From Acanthosepion pharaonis (Eukaryota; Mollusca; Cephalopoda; Sepiida; Sepiidae), in the NCBI GenBank assembly GCA_903632075.3, contig CAHIKZ030002633.1:1612001-1676000 (forward strand): 64,000 nucleotides of DNA, written 5' to 3'. Shown one piece after another: positions 57,994 to 64,000 of this stretch (position 1 is the first letter of the stretch; every line of letters starts with the position of its first letter). A model generated the notes under the pieces. It was not told the origin of the DNA. It searched no databases and saw only the letters and a list, made by a program, of their open reading frames with translations. The translations under genes and the position numbers were made by a program.

Positions 57994-58455
57994 AAATTTC
58001 AGGTAATTTACTTTTAAGCCTCACACTAAGTATCTAATAATAATTTCCTAAATAGTTATATTTGTGTAAATTTACATGCTTAATTAAAAAATAACAAGAA
58101 AATTGATAAAATCTACCTTTTTGGAGTTATCGACAATAAAAGTTCGGACTCATTCACACTGTGGCAACCATTACTGGTATTGTTTGCATATTTGTTGCAG
58201 GATAGACATTCACTTGTCTCGATTATTGTGCATACACTGATGCAGACAACACCAATAATGGCTGTCGTTACATAGCCATCAATGACACAAATGAGTCCAA
58301 ACTTTTATTGTTGATAACTCCAAAACGGTAGATTTTATAAAAATTTGTTATTTTCGTAGTAGGCATGTAAACATAAAATAAAAAATAACTATTCAAGAAA
58401 TTTTTATTAGATACTTAGTGCAAGGCTTAAAAAGCAAATTATCCGAAATTTATTA
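57994..58455. repeat. Fold-back palindrome with about 200-bp arms
   Basis: The left arm (57994 to about 58192) and the right arm (about 58240-58455) are imperfect reverse complements almost to the centre. Examples are GGAGTTATCGACAATAAAAG on the left against GGAGTTATCAACAATAAAAG reversed from the right, and CACTAAGTATCTAATAA on both. The loop is about 50 bp. Non-coding; probably a fold-back MITE. Flanking target duplication not resolved. Confidence 0.85.
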
Positions 58456-58459
58456 CAGA

Positions 58460-60064
58460 AACATTGGCTTTATGCCAATTATTCTGTAATAAATTTCAGT
58501 ATAATTTTTTAAGGTTCTTTTTGAGCCATTATCTATAGTATATATCATGAAATCGGGCCCCAAAATCAGGTATGTGTTCAACCTTCTATTATCGCCCACA
58601 CCTACTGCAATTCACTTGCAGCACAGGCCAGCCATCTTGGGCCCCAAGGCCCACTCTATAATAGTGGACTGTGTGCGCGTGATTATATATAACAAAACAA
58701 GACTTCTCTAGGCCAGTTATTAATTTTACTGTTTAAGAAAATAAACAATAGCAATGGAAACGTTCTTTAGTGGGACTTCACAGAGTTGGCTAGTTAATAA
58801 TTTTTACTATAAATGGAGGTAGAAATTGAAATATGTGTATCCACAAAATAAATATATTATCACAGTTCTTGAACAACCTCATTAGTTACATCAGGATCAA
58901 TTTTCTTGGCTACAAAAGTTTTCCTGATCCTGGTTAGAGCATATACCATATTCTTTAAGAGAATGAACATTAAATGCAACTTTAGGTTAAATTCTGTAAT
59001 TAGCTTTCCAAAGATCTCCAGATGTTACTTTATCATCTCCAATGATCTTTTTGTTTGAATTCTCTTCGCAGCAGTAATCACTGATTTAACTACATCATTT
59101 GATTTTAAGCAGAGTCATTGAATCAGTTCAGAATTTTTTTTATATCATACAATCCCTACCTTAAAACCAAATCAATACCATCCAGCATGGCATCCACTTC
59201 AACTAGTCACTTCCCCATACTCTAGGCATACCACATCTAAAACTTATCACCTACACTATCAGCACTTGTACCCACTCTGGCAATATTCCTCTGGATATAT
59301 CTGTAGCATCTCCCATGTAACACACAACATAGTTATTCAATTTGCCAAAGTATAACACTAGCTGGATCTTATTTTTTAACTGAACTACTACCATCAGCAG
59401 CAACACTCTTTCCCCAGGGCAAGAGCTTCTAGCCACCTATTTCTATCAGAAACATTTAACCATTAAATTATATGCAATAATGATATAAACATCAAGACCA
59501 ATCCATGTTGATAATGTTGCAATGTGGTAGTTTTAATTTCAATGTTATTTAACTAAAGATGCGTAATGCAAGATAAAATCAGCTTTTTAATACTATAATC
59601 AGGCATATCGTTTTACTCGAATTCAGATTCATAGAATTGTTTACACAAACTAAACAATCACATTTTCCTCCCAATTAATATGAGTTTCTAATTCAGTTGT
59701 GTATATGTTATACATATAAAAGGGTGCTGGAAAGCTGTTTTCAGTAACTCCTTATTGAAAAAGCAGGATCTAAGGAGAGAATTAAATGGATCCATAAATA
59801 AAGAGACACACAAGCAAGCCTGTGATTAATGAAAGCTATAAAATATAAATGCTCAAACATAGGAGAAATGATATTAAATATAGCTTAGTTTTATTTATTC
59901 TAAAGATTTACACAATTAGGCAATCCATTACTACATGTTTGCACAGAGTAAGCACTGCTGACCATAGAAAAGCTACAGTGGGAAAAGTTGGGCAATCTTA
60001 CATAAGTTAATCAACTCTGAAGCAGCAATATCTTCTAAGTCAAAACTCAATTTTTAATTGTTTC

Positions 60065-60122
<58 letters not shown>

Positions 60123-60750
60123 GTGTGTGTGTGTGTATGTAACAAATACTTACTAAGCAACAGAATTGATTAAGGCAGACAAACATTAAAATTGTTTACA
60201 AGATTTTACTCTTAAAAGAAAAAAAAAAAAAAATCCTGTCCTATTTATGTCACGAATTGAGGAAGTTGTTGACATGTTCAGGGAAAGCGTATGTGTATAT
60301 AAATTCATTTTTAAATCACCATTTTTATTACTTCAAAAGTAATTATAATGGATAAATTTCTATTTCAAATACAAATAGCTTATAATGTGTGTATATGTAT
60401 ATAAATCAATCTAACCTTGAGTCAGTTATTTCCATTTAACTCTTAATATGATTTTTCCATTTCTAAAGTATTATAAGTTATCCAAGCAGAATTGTATTCT
60501 AAAAAGGTTATGGACAAATATTTTTTATGATTAGTCAAAATACTCACACCATGTAAATATCTGATATGACAGGTCACTAGATAAAGCTTTAATTTTTATA
60601 TCAATTAAGTGAAAGCAACTTTGTGCAAATCTTTCACTTGCCATACTCCTCGTGCTTGTTGATCCAGGTGACATTCAAGGAATTTCAAAATTGTTTCACA
60701 GAGAAAACTCACAATTACTAAGCCATTAAATTCATGAATCAACGTTTTAA
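58460..60750. other. Intergenic or 5' intron sequence, no gene seen
   Basis: AT-rich. 58555-58675 is notably more GC-rich (GGGCCCCAAAATC, GCCATCTTGGGCCCC). 59150-59460 has low stop density on the minus strand but no recognised domain. (TA)n at 60069-60112 passes into CACACA and GTGTGTGT, which can pair. Confidence 0.6.
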
Positions 60751-60752
60751 CC

Positions 60753-61490
60753 TAGGTACCTCCACGAAATCGAAAAAGAGCATAGCTTGATGAAAAAGAC
60801 ACCAACCTTGCCGACAACAAAATTTTATCTTCTAAATGCTTATGTCATTAAGAGGAAAGACCAAAGTTTTTAATTATTTTTTTTAAAAGTTTTCCTTCTT
60901 CTTAGAACATTCTAAATTTTGATTAAAAAAAACTTGTTTCTTTTTGTATCACCAGAACTAGTAAAATAACAGACAATTTTTACCACGTTTTTTGGTATGA
61001 CACATTAATTTGGAAAATCTTGCAAAAATAAAAATAATTGTCGGATGTTAATGAAACTTTCAGGAACTATTCACAGATGATCGAAATTATTATAAATTTT
61101 TTTTTTTTTTTTTTATTAAAGTCATGGCAGAAATATTTTTTTTTATATTGAATACCCCGCCATAACTAATTTTATGAAAACACTAGAAATTTGATCGCAT
61201 CGGGTTTAGTGATTACAATAGTTAAAAGCACAAGGCTTTGAGGAATGCAAATCATATTTTTTTTGTTTTTAATTGGACCCCACTACCTAAAAATCAGCTC
61301 TGAATTGTAACATACAAAACTCAATAAAACAAAGATATTTAATTTCAAATGCTTTTAGTTGTTTTTATGAATATGGACAATATTTTCTGAAAGTAAAAAA
61401 TATTTTCGATGAAAAATGAATTTTTAATACAATTATTTGTTATTTCTTAATTATAATAGATTTTTAAATTTGTTAAAATATAAAATTAGT
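60753..61490 (+). mobile_element. TAGGTACC-family element, copy D (truncated, about 740 bp)
   Basis: Begins TAGGTACCTCCACGAAATCG and follows copies B and C (GCATAGCTTGATGAAAAAG, AGAGGAAAGACCAAAGT, then TTAATGAAACTTTCAGGAAC) up to about 61490, where similarity stops. No matching right end, so no target duplication can be called. More diverged than B and C. Confidence 0.65.
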
Positions 61491-61928
61491 TAAAAGCCGC
61501 ATCGGGTTTCTTAATCTCCTTATGAGATAGATAATTTTTTTTTTTTTTTTTTTTTAACACATTGTAAATTGTATCATTTTGACGAATCAGAAGATCCGCA
61601 GTAATTAAGTAATGTAATTTTGTGTTTATAATCAGGCTGTAATTATAAAGTACGGAAGACCAACCAGAATACAATTAAGTTGCATTATTCAAGTTAAGTA
61701 TTGTTCTCTGCTGTTAAGGCCTTTACTTTTGCAAAACACGTGTGGAGAAGTTAATTTGATTTTTCAATTTCAACTGAGAAGGGTACCTACAAGTATCAGT
61801 ATCATCTTATGAAATTTATATGATCTTATTTTTATATTAATCTCAGTTGACATTTTTCCATAAATGAAATATCAAAATTAATAATAAAATGAATGGAAAT
61901 ACAAATAACACAGTAAAATGTAATAAAT

Positions 61929-62020
61929 GTACATAAAATTATAGTATTTTATGTACACTTCTGATAAAATTTCATAAGAAAGGTACCTATAATTAATTAG
62001 ATACCTTTCTTATGAAATTT
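61929..62020. repeat. Two adjacent perfect hairpins
   Basis: GTACATAAAA and TTTTATGTAC pair across 8 nt (61929-61956). AAATTTCATAAGAAAGGTA (61967-61985) and its exact reverse complement (62002-62020) pair across 16 nt. No coding context; function unknown. Confidence 0.85.
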
Positions 62021-62115
62021 AATTTCACTCTTAACAGACTTATTTTAATTTCTTTAGAATAAATTTTCCATAAAGCATCATAAACTTAAAAGTGAAAGCT
62101 ATGTACAAAGAAAAG

Positions 62116-62155
<40 letters not shown>
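62116..62155. repeat. 40-A homopolymer tract
   Basis: Uninterrupted A run, one of the longest in the window. Confidence 0.95.
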
Positions 62156-62158
<3 letters not shown>

Positions 62159-62449
62159 TGCTGAAAGTTTTCCTTAAAAATAACGAGGTAAATAATTTGT
62201 AAAAATAACGAGGTAAATAATAATTGGTTCACTTAAATGTAAATTATCTCACTTTTCTCCTTCCATAGAACAAATTATCCTCATGGAATCTGTCAATATG
62301 TCATTTATCACCTGTCAAGTGACGCGAAAGTTTATGACCTGCTTTGTTTTATTTTCAAATTACATCTTTTCGGCACAGAAGCTAAGTTAAGCTTGGTTCA
62401 AAATATTTTAAATAAACATTATAATTTCTGATTTTCTTAAAATAAGTTT

Positions 62450-62745
62450 TGAAAAAAATGATAATTGATATTTAAAACAATTTCAAAGTGAGATTTAGTT
62501 TTTTTTTATAAAATGGAAAAAAAAATGGGTCAATTTTGCTGACTAAAAAAAAAAAAAAAAAAAATTTTTTTAAACAAAAATTTTGGACATGCTAGGAATG
62601 ATTAAAAAAAATGTAAAAAAATAGCCCCAAAATACTTTGATCTTTCCTCTTAATAATAATAAACATTGAGATGATAAAATTTTGTTTTTGACAAGTTTGT
62701 CGTCTTTTTCATCATGCTATGCTGTTTTTTTTTTTTTTAGCGATC
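62450..62745 (-). mobile_element. TAGGTACC-family fragment E (reverse orientation)
   Basis: Matches the right part of copy A: ACATGCTAGGAATGATTAAA, TTTCCTCTTAATAATAATAA, then TTTTTCATCATGCTATGCTG. It stops at 62745 before the TAGGTACC terminus. Only a few hundred bases. Confidence 0.6.
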
Positions 62746-62952
62746 TCGCCCTGCAATACAATCTTTCCCAGGAAAAACAAAAAAAAAAACAAAAAAAAAC
62801 AAGAGGTGACCTTAATAAATTATGCTGATAAAAAAAAAAAAAAAAAAAAACTATACCTAAATTGAATAAATAAGTGGGGAATATATTTTTTTAGTATTTC
62901 CATTCATTGTTGGAAAAACTAAATCATAAGATCGAAATCTGTGTATGTGTGT

Positions 62953-62988
<36 letters not shown>

Positions 62989-63220
62989 TAAATGTGTGTG
63001 TGAATGTATGTATGTATGTGTATGCTGGACTCCCGTCATCGTATGAGGGTCAAGGAACTCGGTTCCTAGGAAGGCACTTGCACATATGATTTGATTATAG
63101 TGGTGAAAAGCTTTGTGCAGAACCAACCACACATTTTGAAGAGTCAAATACAGAGACCTGGTGCACTACATGCCACAAGATCCCCAAACGACCCTTGGCA
63201 GGTTTTGAATTCAGAGTTTT

Positions 63221-63226
<6 letters not shown>

Positions 63227-63267
<41 letters not shown>
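63227..63267. repeat. (TA)n microsatellite
   Basis: TA run. A similar one at 62952-62978 is followed by AAATAAATAAAT and GTGTGTG. Confidence 0.93.
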
Positions 63268-63269
<2 letters not shown>

Positions 63270-63270
<1 letters not shown>

Positions 63271-64000
63271 AAAATTGATACCCAAGGTTTAAAATAAATC
63301 TTTCTTGAAGCTTCTTGGTTTTAATTTCAAGCTAATATACTAATTTTAATATTTACAATAAGGAAAATTCTTTGCTGTAGCACAAAACAAATTTAAATTG
63401 ACTAAAATAAGATTTAAAAAAAAAAAAAAAAAAAAAGGTGATTTTTTAACCCAGTTTATAATACTCTATAATGTAATTACCCATTAAAAAATTTGTTCAA
63501 ACATAAAATATACTTATCTGCAAATTTATTTGAGGAAGATTAGCAGATTTAATGTTTAACTTTATTTGAAACATTACTTTTAGTTTAAAATATTGAAGAA
63601 AAGCATTTTTAACACTGAAGTGAGTGTCTTTTATATGGTTGACAGCTTTGTTGACAGCTTTATTGACCATCTGATATTTGGGGAAATTAATTTTTTTCCC
63701 TACAGAAGGGGAGGGGTATATCTGTAGAAATATATATCTTATATAATTTCTTTTTTTTAAGCTATCCAGTAATTTTTAAAATTTAAGGAAATATTCAAAG
63801 TAATCTAATGTTTCATTGAATTTTAGGTACTTTAACATTAAATTTACTATAGTTACTGCTCTTATTTTCTGATAATGTTGTATATCGATGTCCATATTTA
63901 TAAAAATTGGTACATTATTTTTAAAATACTGATTTTACTGAATTATAATAAGCTTCTCCATTTATGAAAAGTAAATATAGTTTTTACTTAATATCACCTA
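63270..64000 (-). mobile_element. TAGGTACC-family element, copy F (runs off the right edge)
   Basis: Reverse orientation, like copy A: TCTTGAAGCTT, TTTATTTGAGGAAGATTAGC, then AAATTTACTATAGTTACTGC followed by TCTTATTTTCTGATAATG. The left terminus is lost in the (TA)n tract at 63227-63267, and the rest lies beyond base 64000. Confidence 0.65.

Noticed and set aside
61783..61791. GGGTACCTA as the right terminus of copy D
   Set aside because: The next eight bases (CAAGTATC) do not match the left flank TTTTAACC, and similarity to copies B and C has already ended near 61490.
1..64000. CRISPR arrays, operons, bacterial promoters, tRNA or rRNA genes
   Set aside because: The sequence is from an animal nucleus; no regularly spaced repeats with unique spacers, no cloverleaf with A and B boxes, and no rRNA signature were seen.

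Overview
The window is a piece of an animal genome that is very AT-rich and dense in repeats. I infer a mollusc, most likely a coleoid cephalopod such as an octopus. The grounds are the long transposon-filled introns, the abundant (TA)n and homopolymer tracts, and the LINE, hAT and Tc1 relics. The species call is an inference; no marker in the window settles it.

One gene dominates. On the minus strand I could join 17 coding exons (54522 down to 1467), all with GT-AG borders and compatible phases, into an open frame of 930 codons. It encodes the homologue of vertebrate UBAP2L/UBAP2 and insect Lingerer. It has an MM start like human UBAP2L, a UBA domain, an RG/RGG-rich stretch, the conserved W-N-D...K-V-F-T-A-S block, the lingerer/DUF3697 block (PSKIPASAVEMP...QFGNLEFG), a long Ser/Thr/Gln/Tyr-rich low-complexity region, and the GKAPPNLPPGVP motif. 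The C-terminal exons lie beyond the low-coordinate edge. Just upstream of the start codon there is a splice acceptor, so at least one non-coding 5' exon lies at higher coordinates and was not located.

Layout: 1-15 kb holds exons 17-10, with a hAT relic containing a second, nested element in intron 16, Tc1 and LINE fragments in intron 15, and a pogo/Tigger relic in intron 10. From 15 to 38 kb lie three very long introns (9, 8 and 7) with exons 9 and 8 isolated in them. Intron 9 carries a Tc1 element with 226-bp terminal repeats and a copy of the nested-element family; intron 8 carries a piggyBac-type MITE. From 38 to 54.5 kb lie exons 7-1, with mariner, LINE, hAT, Helitron and Tc1 relics between them. 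From 54.5 to 64 kb no coding gene was found; it holds a LINE 3' fragment, a Tigger relic, a large fold-back palindrome and more copies of the nested-element family.

The most notable points are: (i) a family of about 1.3-1.6 kb elements with termini TAGGTACCTCCAC and 8-bp target duplications, three full copies plus fragments; (ii) a 57-nt phase 0-0 exon that splits a motif contiguous in human UBAP2L, suggesting a cassette exon; (iii) 16-29-nt pure T tracts serving as polypyrimidine tracts in front of three exons; and (iv) long inverted repeats inside the transcription unit that could form double-stranded RNA.
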